Source: Dyadobacter subterraneus (GTDB lineage Bacteria > Bacteroidota > Bacteroidia > Cytophagales > Spirosomataceae). From it: DNA of 64,000 nt. This document shows positions 50,056 through 58,659 of this stretch, piece by piece. The stretch is taken from positions 5,930,501 through 5,994,500 of the forward strand of contig NZ_JACYGY010000001.1 of assembly GCF_015221875.1 (NCBI RefSeq), written 5' to 3'. The notes under the pieces were generated by a model. It did not search any database and was not told where the DNA came from. It saw only the letters and a program-made list of their open reading frames with translations. Positions within the stretch are counted from its first letter, which is position 1, and each line of letters begins with the position of its first letter. The translations under genes were made by a program, and so were the position numbers.

Positions 50056-50262
50056 TCACGGGTTAGTTTTCTCCTGATCTTTGATTTCATGGTTTCCTGC
50101 ATTTTCTTTCAGGAGCCGGTCGAAATAAATTTCAAGAGCATCGGAATACTTTTGCTGTTCGTCTTCATTTTTCACACCTTCCAGCAGTTCACCCAGTTCT
50201 TCCCCTGAAATCTTGTTAGCGATCAGTTTGTTGATCAAATTTTCAGCCCGGGAATGTGTCAT
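50056..50262 (-). CDS. Small protein resembling the FecR N-terminal region
   Basis: 68 aa acidic, helical protein: 'ENLINKLIANKISGEELGEL' then 'NEDEQQKYSDALEIYFDRLL'. This resembles the N-terminal cytoplasmic anti-sigma part of Bacteroidota FecR proteins, but no membrane segment or FecR domain follows before the stop at 50056. It lies upstream of the second SusC gene on the same strand, where a FecR/sigma pair often sits. It may be a degraded or stand-alone anti-sigma-like protein. The resemblance is by eye only. Confidence 0.5.
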   Translation of the reverse strand: MTHSRAENLINKLIANKISGEELGELLEGVKNEDEQQKYSDALEIYFDRLLKENAGNHEIKDQEKTNP

Positions 50263-50505
50263 TTTTATTAGCTGGTTAGTTGTTGTATGATACTCTAAGC
50301 CCGAAAGAAGAGACTATTATTATATCCTGTTTTTTTTGAAAGATAACTTTTAGTTAATAGTGGAAACAGTTCATATTTTCTCTTTACAATTCAGTTTATT
50401 TACCCGGACAGCATCATCCCAACCGATTTAAGCGTAATTTTGAGAAAGCAAACAATACGGTTACAATCAAAATATCGTTTCAAACTGAAACACGGGCAGA
50501 GAAGA

Positions 50506-51930
50506 ATGAAGGAAACAGTACGTTATCAAAATTTTTACTTTTTATTTTTAATCCTTCTTCTCACCGGACCGGTCTATGCCCAGATCCCTTCGGCAGGCCA
50601 AACGCCGGCTGTAATCATTGGAAATATCACGGTTGAAGGAAATCACCGAACCATGGACCGCATTATTCTCAGGGAAATGGCGATTCAGTCCGGTGATACA
50701 ATTCCTCAGGATAAACTTGCTGAAACGCTGGAAATTGACCGGCGAAAAGTAATTAATACCAATCTTTTTGTAATAGTAGAATTACTGCTCAAACCAAATG
50801 AAGATTCTGTCCGGACTGATATCCGGATTGTGGTAAAAGAACGCTGGTACTTCATAGCAACCCCTGTTTTCCAACTCGCCGACCGGAATTTCAATGAATG
50901 GTGGTATGACCGTAACCGTGATTTCAGCAGGACCATTTATGGTATTTATATGAGTTACGGAAATGTGACAGGTCGCGCTGACAAACTTCGGCTGGTTGCA
51001 GAATTTGGTTTTATTCCAAAATTTGAAGTTTCCTATTCGCTACCCTATCTGGATAAAGCCCAAAAAACGGGAATCACGGTTGGAGCATCTTATTCAATTA
51101 ATAAAACAATGGCTTTTCGTACTTGGAGAGATAAATTGGATTATTTCAACAGTGAAGACATTAACAAAAAACGGTTTTATACTTTCGTAACACTTACGCG
51201 CAGAAATAAATATTACACCTATCACTCGCTGGATCTGCGTTGGAGCGGCACATCGATCACAGATACTATTGCGGCACTTAATCCCAATTATTTTCTGAAA
51301 GGAAGAACCCGGCAAACTTATTTCCAGGTAACCTATTCGTACAGTTACGATAAGCGCGATAATTACCAATATGCTTTGCGGGGAAGAGTTGGAGGAATCC
51401 AGTTTTCCAAAATCGGACTTTTGCCATCTGATGAAATTAACCAGGCTTACGTTTATGGTTCCTTCAAACAATACTTTGCTTTGGGTGGTAGGTGGTTTGC
51501 AAATTCCGGAGTGCGCGGACGCTTTTCTATTCCTAAAAAACAACCTTATCTGCAAACTGTTGGAATGGGTTACCGAAATGATCTGGTAAGAGGTTATGAA
51601 TTATACGTAGTAGACGGACAGGATTATGCCCTGATAAAAAATGAGTTGAAATATAAATTATTTTCGGTTCAGAAACATTTCTCCTGGGTTCCGATCCGCC
51701 AGTTTAATACGCTTCCGCTGGCCGTTTATATCAATTCTTTTGCAGACGCGGGTTATGTCAAAAATTATTATCCGCAATTCAGCAACACATCGCTGGGAAA
51801 TAAAGGTATTTATGGAGGCGGCATTGGGCTGGATGTGGTTACTTTTTACAATATCGTTGCGCGCTTCAACCAAACCTTTAATGCAAAAGGAGACCGCCGT
51901 TTCTTTTTCAGCATCGGCCGGGAATTTTAG
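50506..51930 (+). CDS. Omp85-like outer membrane protein with one POTRA domain
   Basis: About 474 aa from the ATG at 50506, which gives a signal peptide ending 'PVYAQ'. An upstream in-frame start would add a basic 22-residue leader. A single POTRA domain covers about residues 35-115 ('IIGNITVEGNHRTMDRIILR', 'INTNLFVIVELLL'). The rest is a barrel ending 'FFFSIGREF' with a terminal Phe, as in BamA-type proteins. It is shorter than BamA or TamL and may be a stripped-down assembly or transport protein. Its neighbours do not reveal a substrate. Confidence 0.82.
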   Translation: MKETVRYQNFYFLFLILLLTGPVYAQIPSAGQTPAVIIGNITVEGNHRTMDRIILREMAIQSGDTIPQDKLAETLEIDRRKVINTNLFVIVELLLKPNEDSVRTDIRIVVKERWYFIATPVFQLADRNFNEWWYDRNRDFSRTIYGIYMSYGNVTGRADKLRLVAEFGFIPKFEVSYSLPYLDKAQKTGITVGASYSINKTMAFRTWRDKLDYFNSEDINKKRFYTFVTLTRRNKYYTYHSLDLRWSGTSITDTIAALNPNYFLKGRTRQTYFQVTYSYSYDKRDNYQYALRGRVGGIQFSKIGLLPSDEINQAYVYGSFKQYFALGGRWFANSGVRGRFSIPKKQPYLQTVGMGYRNDLVRGYELYVVDGQDYALIKNELKYKLFSVQKHFSWVPIRQFNTLPLAVYINSFADAGYVKNYYPQFSNTSLGNKGIYGGGIGLDVVTFYNIVARFNQTFNAKGDRRFFFSIGREF

Positions 51931-52083
51931 TACAGAACCGGAAAATATTCCCCACTCCCGAAATTCTGAATAAGGGCATACTTTTTTACTTCTCCGATTA
52001 AGAATCCCGTTTTTTTTAGATATTACCGAAATATATTTAGCGGATAATTAAAATGACGTTAAAAAAAAGAAACTGATAATAGT

Positions 52084-52091
52084 TAGATTTG
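52084..52091 (+). promoter_or_regulatory. Candidate -7 box upstream of the lipoprotein/cyclophilin pair
   Basis: TAGATTTG fits TAnnTTTG and lies 25 nt before the ATG at 52117. A weak GTTA upstream is at roughly the right distance for the -33 element. Supports a short-leader transcript covering both genes. Confidence 0.4.
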
Positions 52092-52116
52092 CGGTATATA
52101 TTTCTTTAAGCAAAAA

Positions 52117-52710
52117 ATGAAACACTTTACACTACTTAGAACCCTTTTGGCAGTTGTGCTTCTTGCACTTACATTACAAAATTGCAAAACAAAAACCAGT
52201 CAGGAAAAAGATGCCGAGGTAACGGATTCATCCGCAGTTGCTCCTCCTGCGCATGAAGAACTGAACAGTGACCAATCCGCCTTGCTGGAAAAAGTGATTG
52301 GAGATTCTCCCGCCGGAACCTTCCGTGGCATTGTTTTTGGAGATCCTTTATCAAAAGTAAAAGCGACTGAAAATTTTGAAATGTTTGAAGACGTAGCCGA
52401 TCATGTCGGTTATACTTTTGAAACGGAAAAACTTGAAACAATCGATGTTCAGTATTTTTTGACTGCTGACAAAAAGGTTAACAAAATTACCGTTGATGTT
52501 TATTTGAACAGTCCGGATGCTACGAAACAATTGTGGAATGCAGGTAAAAACTATTTCACAGAAACTTATCAGACTCCGAAAGAAAACGGTAAAACAGTAA
52601 CCTGGAACAAAAATTCCATTCATGTAAGTATGGAAGATGTATCAGAAGGAAAAGATTACGGACTGAAATTCCAGTTTACGCCGGATAAAAATGTACTTGC
52701 TGCTAAATAA
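52117..52710 (+). CDS. Putative lipoprotein of unknown function
   Basis: 197 aa with a signal sequence ending 'LTLQNC' (Cys23), a plausible lipobox. The mature part is acidic at first, then has beta-rich sequence such as 'SPAGTFRGIVFGDPLSKVKA' and 'LETIDVQYFLTADKKVNKIT'. Family not recognised. It ends 3 bp before a secreted cyclophilin gene, so the two are probably cotranscribed. Whether they act together is unknown. Confidence 0.75.
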   Translation: MKHFTLLRTLLAVVLLALTLQNCKTKTSQEKDAEVTDSSAVAPPAHEELNSDQSALLEKVIGDSPAGTFRGIVFGDPLSKVKATENFEMFEDVADHVGYTFETEKLETIDVQYFLTADKKVNKITVDVYLNSPDATKQLWNAGKNYFTETYQTPKENGKTVTWNKNSIHVSMEDVSEGKDYGLKFQFTPDKNVLAAK

Positions 52711-52713
52711 TTT

Positions 52714-53424
52714 ATGATGAAAATTAACCGCCTGATTTTGCTGACAGCTTTTTGTCTGCTGGCATTAAATTCGTTTGCTCAAAAAAAATCAAAAAAGGAT
52801 TACCTCGTAACCATTACGACTGATTTCGGTAAAATGCGCCTTATTCTGTTTGATGAAACACCGAAACACAAGGAAAATTTTATCAAACTTTCGAAAGACA
52901 AATTTTATAACGATTTGCTGTTTCACCGCATTATTAAGGATTTCATGATTCAGGGCGGAGATCCGAATTCACGTAATGCGAAACCGGATGAAGTTTTGGG
53001 AAAAGGTGATAACGGATACAAAATCCCGGCAGAAATAAGTCCTAAGCTTTTTCACCGCAAAGGCGCGCTGGCCGCTGCAAGAGATAATAATCCAAAAAAG
53101 GAATCAAGCGGATGTCAGTTTTACATCGTTGAAGGTAAAAAATGGAGCAAATCGGATCTTGACAAACAAGCCGCACGTGCAGCAAGAAAATTGACGGATT
53201 CACAAAGAAAAGTTTACGAAACAGAAGGCGGAACGCCGCATCTTGACGGTGCTTATACTGTTTTTGGACAAGTAATTGATGGTATTGATATCGTTGATAA
53301 AATCAGCGTTCAACCAAAAGATGAGCGTGACCGACCTGATAAGGACATCAAAATGAAGGTTTCTGTTAAGAAAATGAAGAAGAAAAAGATCACAAGAAAA
53401 TATGGATATGTTTTTGAAAGCTGA
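52714..53424 (+). CDS. Periplasmic cyclophilin-type peptidyl-prolyl isomerase
   Basis: 236 aa with a signal peptide ending near 'NSFAQ'. The cyclophilin fold is clear from 'LLFHRIIKDFMIQGGDPNSR' (catalytic Arg), 'GALAAARDNNPKKESSGCQF' (QF substrate-site pair) and 'DGAYTVFGQVIDGIDIVDKI'. It is longer than the about 160 aa core because of insertions near residues 145-175 and a basic C-terminal tail. It catalyses proline cis/trans isomerisation in folding of envelope proteins. It directly follows a lipoprotein gene. Confidence 0.93.
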   Translation: MMKINRLILLTAFCLLALNSFAQKKSKKDYLVTITTDFGKMRLILFDETPKHKENFIKLSKDKFYNDLLFHRIIKDFMIQGGDPNSRNAKPDEVLGKGDNGYKIPAEISPKLFHRKGALAAARDNNPKKESSGCQFYIVEGKKWSKSDLDKQAARAARKLTDSQRKVYETEGGTPHLDGAYTVFGQVIDGIDIVDKISVQPKDERDRPDKDIKMKVSVKKMKKKKITRKYGYVFES

Positions 53425-53464
53425 AATGCTGATTTGAAAACTTATCATTAAATATAAATCATAT

Positions 53465-53504
53465 AGTCGCCGAAGTTCTGCAAAGATCTTCGGCGACTTT
53501 TTTT
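53465..53504. terminator. Terminator after the cyclophilin gene
   Basis: Perfect 11-bp arms (53465-53475 and 53488-53498), GC-rich, followed by six or seven T. Lies 40 nt after the stop. Confidence 0.9.
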
Positions 53505-53559
53505 GTGACAAATCTTCGCTTCTGCGTCCAAAGCTGGTATCATCAAATATCACTTCATC

Positions 53560-54576
53560 ATGAAAAACAGACTTATTTTGGCCATAATCTTATCAGGACT
53601 CATGGCAAACGGCGTATCAGCCCAGGTAAAAAAAGATTCCCTGCAAAAGACAAATTCAACAAAAGTGATGCAGAATACAGTCACAAATGATTCTGTCAAA
53701 AACCAGCAAACGGTCAGGGATATTGCTGAAAAAGTTGTGGAATCAACATTTAGAAATTATCCGCAGCAGGCAGGACAGCCAACTATTATAATCAATAATA
53801 TCATCGTCCCGCCAGATTACAAACAACAGCAGATTCCGGCACCTAATGAAAAAACTTCTTCATCATTTTCGGAATCAAAAGAAAATGAGGAATATCAGAC
53901 CTGGCTCCGCGAAAAAAGAGCGAGACAGGAAACGCCTGTTGCAGATGATAATACAACAAGCCACGTTTCAGATCTGACAAATTCGAAATCAGAAAAGAAG
54001 AACATAACTTTTCAGCAACGATTTGCTGAGCGTCCGGTGAGAAATTCCGGAGCATGGGTGATTCCCGTGGTTGGCGTACATGCTTCTGCTTTCGATTCTG
54101 ACGTAAAAAAGGATAACACCTCTGGCCGCACAGGCTGGAACGCGGGTATAGATATGAGATTAAGAGCAAAAAGATTTTTTGTGCAGCCAGGACTTCATTA
54201 CTTGAATTCATCCATGGCGGTTACTAAAAAAGACAGTTTAACCGACACGAAGTTTTTCTCCGGTCCAAGAATTCATTCTTTGAAATTACCCGTTATGATC
54301 GGCATTTATTTGACCAAGGCAAACAGCGGCTTTTTTAAGCTAAATGTGAAAGCAGGAGCTGTTGGAAATTATATTCTTGCAGTGGATAAAAATAATCAAG
54401 CCAAATTCACAAAAGACAATCTTCATGAATACGCGTATGGTTTGAATGGAGGAATCGGAATGGAATTTGGACTGATCACTCTGGATGTAACATATGAAGG
54501 AGGAATTACTAAATACTTCAAGGACAGCAATGTTAAAAACAACATCCTGCGGGTTACGCTGGGGATTAAAATTTAA
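53560..54576 (+). CDS. Exported protein with C-terminal outer membrane barrel domain
   Basis: 338 aa. Signal peptide ends near 'VSAQ'. Residues about 25-150 are polar and low in complexity (Gln, Asn, Lys, Ser), probably a disordered spacer. From about 165 on the sequence looks like a PorT/OmpW-style beta-barrel ('GAWVIPVVGVHASAFDSDV', 'FFVQPGLHYLNSSM', 'GIGMEFGLITLDVTYEGG', end 'LRVTLGIKI'). Function unknown. The disordered N-terminal segment could reach peptidoglycan or a partner. Confidence 0.72.
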   Translation: MKNRLILAIILSGLMANGVSAQVKKDSLQKTNSTKVMQNTVTNDSVKNQQTVRDIAEKVVESTFRNYPQQAGQPTIIINNIIVPPDYKQQQIPAPNEKTSSSFSESKENEEYQTWLREKRARQETPVADDNTTSHVSDLTNSKSEKKNITFQQRFAERPVRNSGAWVIPVVGVHASAFDSDVKKDNTSGRTGWNAGIDMRLRAKRFFVQPGLHYLNSSMAVTKKDSLTDTKFFSGPRIHSLKLPVMIGIYLTKANSGFFKLNVKAGAVGNYILAVDKNNQAKFTKDNLHEYAYGLNGGIGMEFGLITLDVTYEGGITKYFKDSNVKNNILRVTLGIKI

Positions 54577-54595
54577 GGTTCAACAATTTTTAGGA

Positions 54596-54635
54596 ATAAA
54601 GCTGCTCGCCACTCCGGTCAGCAGCTTTATTTTTT
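54596..54635 (+). terminator. Terminator after the barrel protein gene
   Basis: Perfect 11-bp arms (54596-54606 and 54620-54630) followed by a T run, 20 nt after the stop. Confidence 0.85.
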
Positions 54636-54683
54636 AGATATTTATGTTCTATATTGTTCCAAACAAGCACTTATAATCCAGAC

Positions 54684-55625
54684 ATGACGGTTACTGCACA
54701 AGATATTTCCAATTCCGCATCAACAAAAAAACGGTTCCTGATCACCGGTTCAAACGGGCTACTTGGTCAGAAACTGATTGAGTTATTAATCAAAGATTCT
54801 TCCATCGAAACGATTGCCACGGCACGCGGAGAAAACCGGCTGCCATTTCATGACGGCTATACTTACCACGCGATGGACATTACGGACGCTGCTCAGGTTG
54901 AAGCGGTTATTGCATTAACAAAACCGGAGGTAATTATTCACACAGCCGCCATGACAAACGTGGATCAGTGTGAAGCGGAAAAAGATGCGTGCTGGAAACA
55001 AAATGTAAATGCGGTAGAATATCTGGTGTCATCCTGTAAAAGACATGATGTTTTTCTGGTCCATGTTTCCACGGATTTTATTTTTGACGGAACTGCCGGC
55101 CCTTATAAAGAAGATGCTGAACCGAATCCGATCAGTTTTTATGGATGGAGTAAGTATGCAGCTGAAAAAGCGGTAACTCATTCTGATATAAAATGGGCGA
55201 TTGCACGGACGGTATTAGTTTATGGAATTGCGCATGATATGAGCCGCAGTAATATTATTCTTTGGGTAAAAAAATCGTTGGAAGAAGGTAAAAATATCAA
55301 AGTAGTAACGGATCAATTCCGCACGCCTACCCTGGCAGAAGATCTGGCAACCGGTTGTTTTTTAATTGCTGATCAGAGAGCAGAAGGCATTTTCAATATT
55401 TCAGGTAAAGAACTTTACACGCCATATGAAATGGCAATTATTGCCGCCGATTATTTCAAACTGGATAAATCTTTTATTTCTCAAACAGATAGTTCTGGTT
55501 TTTCACAACCCGCACGCCGTCCGCCGAGAACTGGTTTTGATCTGACAAAATCTGAATCTGTTTTGGGTTACAAACCGCATAGTTTTGTTGACGGAATTGC
55601 TTTGCTGGCTAGTCAGATTGGGTGA
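54684..55625 (+). CDS. RmlD-like SDR family NAD(P)-dependent reductase
   Basis: The ATG at 54684 gives 313 aa; a TTG ten codons upstream is less likely. Extended short-chain dehydrogenase with the nucleotide-binding 'ITGSNGLLGQKLIELL' near residue 20, 'STDFIFDGTAGPY' (serine of the triad) and the catalytic 'YGWSKYAAEK' (YxxxK). 'DQFRTPTLAEDLA' matches the dTDP-4-dehydrorhamnose reductase subfamily. It stands alone without other rhamnose pathway genes, so it may act on another nucleotide sugar or a different carbonyl. Confidence 0.85.
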   Translation: MTVTAQDISNSASTKKRFLITGSNGLLGQKLIELLIKDSSIETIATARGENRLPFHDGYTYHAMDITDAAQVEAVIALTKPEVIIHTAAMTNVDQCEAEKDACWKQNVNAVEYLVSSCKRHDVFLVHVSTDFIFDGTAGPYKEDAEPNPISFYGWSKYAAEKAVTHSDIKWAIARTVLVYGIAHDMSRSNIILWVKKSLEEGKNIKVVTDQFRTPTLAEDLATGCFLIADQRAEGIFNISGKELYTPYEMAIIAADYFKLDKSFISQTDSSGFSQPARRPPRTGFDLTKSESVLGYKPHSFVDGIALLASQIG

Positions 55626-55683
55626 TTTCAGATAATTAACTAATGATATTTTGACTTTTTATTCGCGTTGCAAACGCTAAACC

Positions 55684-55744
55684 ATGCTCACCCTGCGTGG
55701 GCCGCCCCGAGTGCAAATCGGGGCGGCCCACGCAGGGTGAGCAT
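55684..55744. repeat. Perfect GC-rich 27-bp palindrome between convergent genes
   Basis: Arms 55684-55710 and 55718-55744 match perfectly over 27 bp around a 7-nt loop. The arms are far richer in G and C than the neighbourhood. It ends 3 bp before the isoaspartyl peptidase stop and lies 58 bp after the RmlD-like gene. It can serve as a two-way terminator. Its composition and length also fit a REP-like dispersed palindrome. Confidence 0.9.
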
Positions 55745-55747
55745 TTT

Positions 55748-56824
55748 TCATTTCTTCACTTCGTCTTTGTAAATCATTACTTCACTTTTTCCATCCGCTT
55801 TAATGTAACCGCGGTACATTCCTTCGCTATTGAATGGCATTGCGAAATTCCCGTTTCTGTCAAGCGCAATCACCCCGCCTTCGCCTCCGCGTTCCACAAG
55901 CTTTTTCATAACGACTTCATCCGATGCATCTTTCACAGACAAACCTTTATATTCCATCAAAGCAGAAATATCAAAAGCTACAACAGATCGGATGAAAAAT
56001 TCACCATGACCGGTGGCTGATACTGCACAGGTACTATTGTTTGCATAGGTCCCGGCACCAATAATCGGTGCATCACCAATACGCCCATATCTTTTGTTCG
56101 TCATTCCGCCTGTTGAAGTACCGGCTGTCAGGTTTCCAAATTTATCCAAAGCCACACATCCAACGGTTCCGTATTTTTTTCCTTCTGTAAAAATCAGATC
56201 TTCCTCTTTTGCAAAACCGGTTTTTGGTTTCTTTTGAATTTCTTTCTTTGTGTTCTCGGTATGATCAAGCTCTATCTTTTCTTCTTCTTTCGCTTTTAAT
56301 AAGGCTTTGTAGCGTGCTTCTGTATAGAAATAAGACGGATCGACGATTTCCAGACCTTGTTCTTTGGCAAATAAATCTGCTCCTTTTCCGGCCATTAGTA
56401 CATGCGGAGATTTTTCCATGACGGCAATTGCACCACGAATTGGATTTTTGATTGTCGTTACACCTGCAATTGCACCAGCTTTCAAAGTTTTGCCATCCAT
56501 GATCGCGGCGTCCATTTCGTTCTTTCCTTCATTCGTAAAAACAGCACCTTTTCCTGCGTTGAAAAGAGGGGAATCTTCCATAACCATAATCGCGGTTTCA
56601 ACGGCTTTTTCACTGGTTCCGCCTTGTTTCAAAACTGCATAGCCTTTTTGTAAAGCGATATTTAAAACTTCGCGGTATGCTTTTTCCTTTTCCGGAGTCA
56701 TGTTGGCCCGGGTTATGGTTCCTGCTCCGCCGTGAATTACGAGAGTGATTTTGTCAGAATAATCCTGTGCGAAAGAGGTCTGAATGAATAAAAAGAAAAT
56801 GAATATTGAAGAAATTAATTTCAT
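55748..56824 (-). CDS. Isoaspartyl peptidase / L-asparaginase (Ntn hydrolase)
   Basis: 358 aa plant-type asparaginase with a signal peptide ending 'TSFAQ', so it is exported. It is made as a precursor that cuts itself before the nucleophile threonine, here in 'KKYGTVGCVALD'. 'HGGAGTITR' near the N-terminus and 'STGGMTNKRYGRIGDAPI' plus 'GTYANNSTCAVSATGHGE' after the nucleophile are hallmarks. A Lys/Glu-rich insert just before the cleavage site (about residues 182-210) forms the linker. Removes isoaspartyl residues from peptides or degrades asparagine. Confidence 0.93.
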   Translation of the reverse strand: MKLISSIFIFFLFIQTSFAQDYSDKITLVIHGGAGTITRANMTPEKEKAYREVLNIALQKGYAVLKQGGTSEKAVETAIMVMEDSPLFNAGKGAVFTNEGKNEMDAAIMDGKTLKAGAIAGVTTIKNPIRGAIAVMEKSPHVLMAGKGADLFAKEQGLEIVDPSYFYTEARYKALLKAKEEEKIELDHTENTKKEIQKKPKTGFAKEEDLIFTEGKKYGTVGCVALDKFGNLTAGTSTGGMTNKRYGRIGDAPIIGAGTYANNSTCAVSATGHGEFFIRSVVAFDISALMEYKGLSVKDASDEVVMKKLVERGGEGGVIALDRNGNFAMPFNSEGMYRGYIKADGKSEVMIYKDEVKK

Positions 56825-56881
56825 AGAAGTGAATTTGGTTGGTTTTTTAACTTTCTCAAATTTAGGAGTTTTTCAGGTTTA

Positions 56882-56971
56882 TTTCACGCAAAGCAAAAAA
56901 GGAAGGGGCACAGACCGCAAAGCTTTTACTTCGCGGTCTGTGCCCCTTTTTCTTCCCTTCTTTGCGTGAAA
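56882..56971. repeat. Nested inverted repeat downstream of the glucan phosphorylase homologue
   Basis: Outer 12-bp arms (56882-56893 and 56960-56971) enclose inner 16-bp arms (56903-56918 and 56933-56948), both perfect, with short mismatched A- or T-rich spacers between. The structure spans 90 bp in the gap after the phosphorylase-like gene and before the isoaspartyl peptidase gene. The inner core shares GGTCTGTG with a palindrome at 63785-63804. Confidence 0.85.
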
Positions 56972-56986
56972 CCTTTAATCTAAATC

Positions 56987-58630
56987 TTAATACAACTTCT
57001 CATAATACTCCCGAGCCATCCGATCAGAATTAAACGGTTCGTTCACATCATTCATACTATTCAAAGTAATCCGGTCCCACTCTTTCTGATTTTTATAATA
57101 AGTCGGCAATACTTTGTTTTCAATCAAATCGAAGAAATTATCACAATCCGTTTTATTAATATCATCACCTTCTGCCACCGGGACGATAAAGGAATTTTCT
57201 CCGTCTTTGGCAAATTCACAAATCCAGCCATCATAGGTAGATAAATTTATCGAAGCATTCATTGCCGCCGTCATTCCGCTGGTTCCTGATGCTTCACGGG
57301 TCACAACCGGCGTATTAAGCCAGACATCCGAACCGTCCTTTAACAGTTTTGAAAGTGCTAATTCATATCCGGTCAAAACCGCCATGTTATCAAAATAATG
57401 ACTCAGGTAAAAAAGATGATTGAATGTATTAATAGCGCCTTCATCTTTTGGATATGGTTTGCCTGCCCAGATAATTTGAATAGGGAGATCCTTATTTTTT
57501 AGAAGTTTTTCAAAACGGGCAACATCCCAGGTCAAAATATCAGGACGTTTGTAAGCAGCAAACCTCCTTGCCCATACGATGGTCAGCACATTAGGATCAA
57601 ATATTTTTCCGCACTGGTCCGCAACTGTTTTGAAAAGAATACTTTTAAGTTCTTTTTTTCTGGCTGAAATCGCTTTGGAATCTTTTTTGATTCTTGCCTT
57701 TTCCAGCGTTTCGTCCACCCAATAAGTATTATTCTGCGCATTGGTGATGTGTGTGATTTCACAAATTCCCGGATAGCTTTTCCACATTTGGCGGGAAACT
57801 TCTCCATGCAACTTCGATACTCCATTTGCTTTTTTACTTAACCTTAAAGCAGCAAGCGAATGGTTAAAAATGTTATCCTTAATCCCTGTAATTTTCCGAA
57901 CTACATCCATTTTTAATCCTGAAAAGAAACCCAGATTTTCGAGGAAATTTATATCATGTTTTTCATTTCCTGCTTCTTCCGGTGTGTGGGTTGTAAATAC
58001 CATTCGCTTCTTTAACTCCGGAAGTTTTTTGTATTTCTGGTACAAATAAAATGCGGCAGAAATGGCATGTGCTTCGTTGAAATGATAAATATCCGGCTGA
58101 TATTTTAGTTCGTCGAGCAGCTTTGCTCCACCAATTCCCAACACCATGCACTGAGCTACTTTCATCGTCACATCCGAGTCATATAAGGAATAAGAAACTG
58201 CCCGGGTTTGTTCGTCATTTCCATCCACATCCGTGGTCAGGAAAAACATGGGAGCAGTACTAAAAACTTCCGGAGCAAGATAATAAGCCCTAACCCAAAC
58301 CTGTTTCCCTAAAATGGGAATCTGGAAATTGATGCCGGTATCTGTCAAAAAATGATATATTTTTTCATGAAACTGCGGTTCCATGCTATTGTCTCGTCTT
58401 CGTCCCTGATCATAATACCCATATTTCCAGAGCATCCCGATACCTATTAAGTTCTGACGCAGGGCATATACGCTTTTCATATGTGAGCCCGCCAGAAAAC
58501 CCAATCCTCCCGAATAAGATTTTAAAGCCTGGTCGAGGGCAAATTCCATTGAAAAATAGGCGACTGATTTTGTATAGTTTTTATCCGGTGTGAACGGATG
58601 TTGAAAGGGCACAGAAAATGGCTGATTCAT
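56987..58630 (-). CDS. Alpha-glucan phosphorylase-like glycosyltransferase lacking the PLP lysine
   Basis: 547 aa GT35-like protein. The start 'SVAYFSMEFALDQALKSYSG' and 'GGLGFLAGSHMKS' are typical of short bacterial alpha-glucan phosphorylases, as are 'FTTHTPEEAGNEKHDI' in the middle and 'IIWAGKPYPKDEG' later. The cofactor site, normally EASGTxxMK, reads 'EASGTSGMTAAMN' with Thr454 where the PLP-binding lysine should be. Without PLP the enzyme should not carry out phosphorolysis. It may be a glucosyltransferase of glycogen metabolism or a regulator. It is much shorter than classical phosphorylases (over 800 aa). No glycogen genes adjoin it. Confidence 0.85.
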   Translation of the reverse strand: MNQPFSVPFQHPFTPDKNYTKSVAYFSMEFALDQALKSYSGGLGFLAGSHMKSVYALRQNLIGIGMLWKYGYYDQGRRRDNSMEPQFHEKIYHFLTDTGINFQIPILGKQVWVRAYYLAPEVFSTAPMFFLTTDVDGNDEQTRAVSYSLYDSDVTMKVAQCMVLGIGGAKLLDELKYQPDIYHFNEAHAISAAFYLYQKYKKLPELKKRMVFTTHTPEEAGNEKHDINFLENLGFFSGLKMDVVRKITGIKDNIFNHSLAALRLSKKANGVSKLHGEVSRQMWKSYPGICEITHITNAQNNTYWVDETLEKARIKKDSKAISARKKELKSILFKTVADQCGKIFDPNVLTIVWARRFAAYKRPDILTWDVARFEKLLKNKDLPIQIIWAGKPYPKDEGAINTFNHLFYLSHYFDNMAVLTGYELALSKLLKDGSDVWLNTPVVTREASGTSGMTAAMNASINLSTYDGWICEFAKDGENSFIVPVAEGDDINKTDCDNFFDLIENKVLPTYYKNQKEWDRITLNSMNDVNEPFNSDRMAREYYEKLY

Positions 58631-58659
58631 CGAACGCTGATTTAAATGAAAGAAATTTT

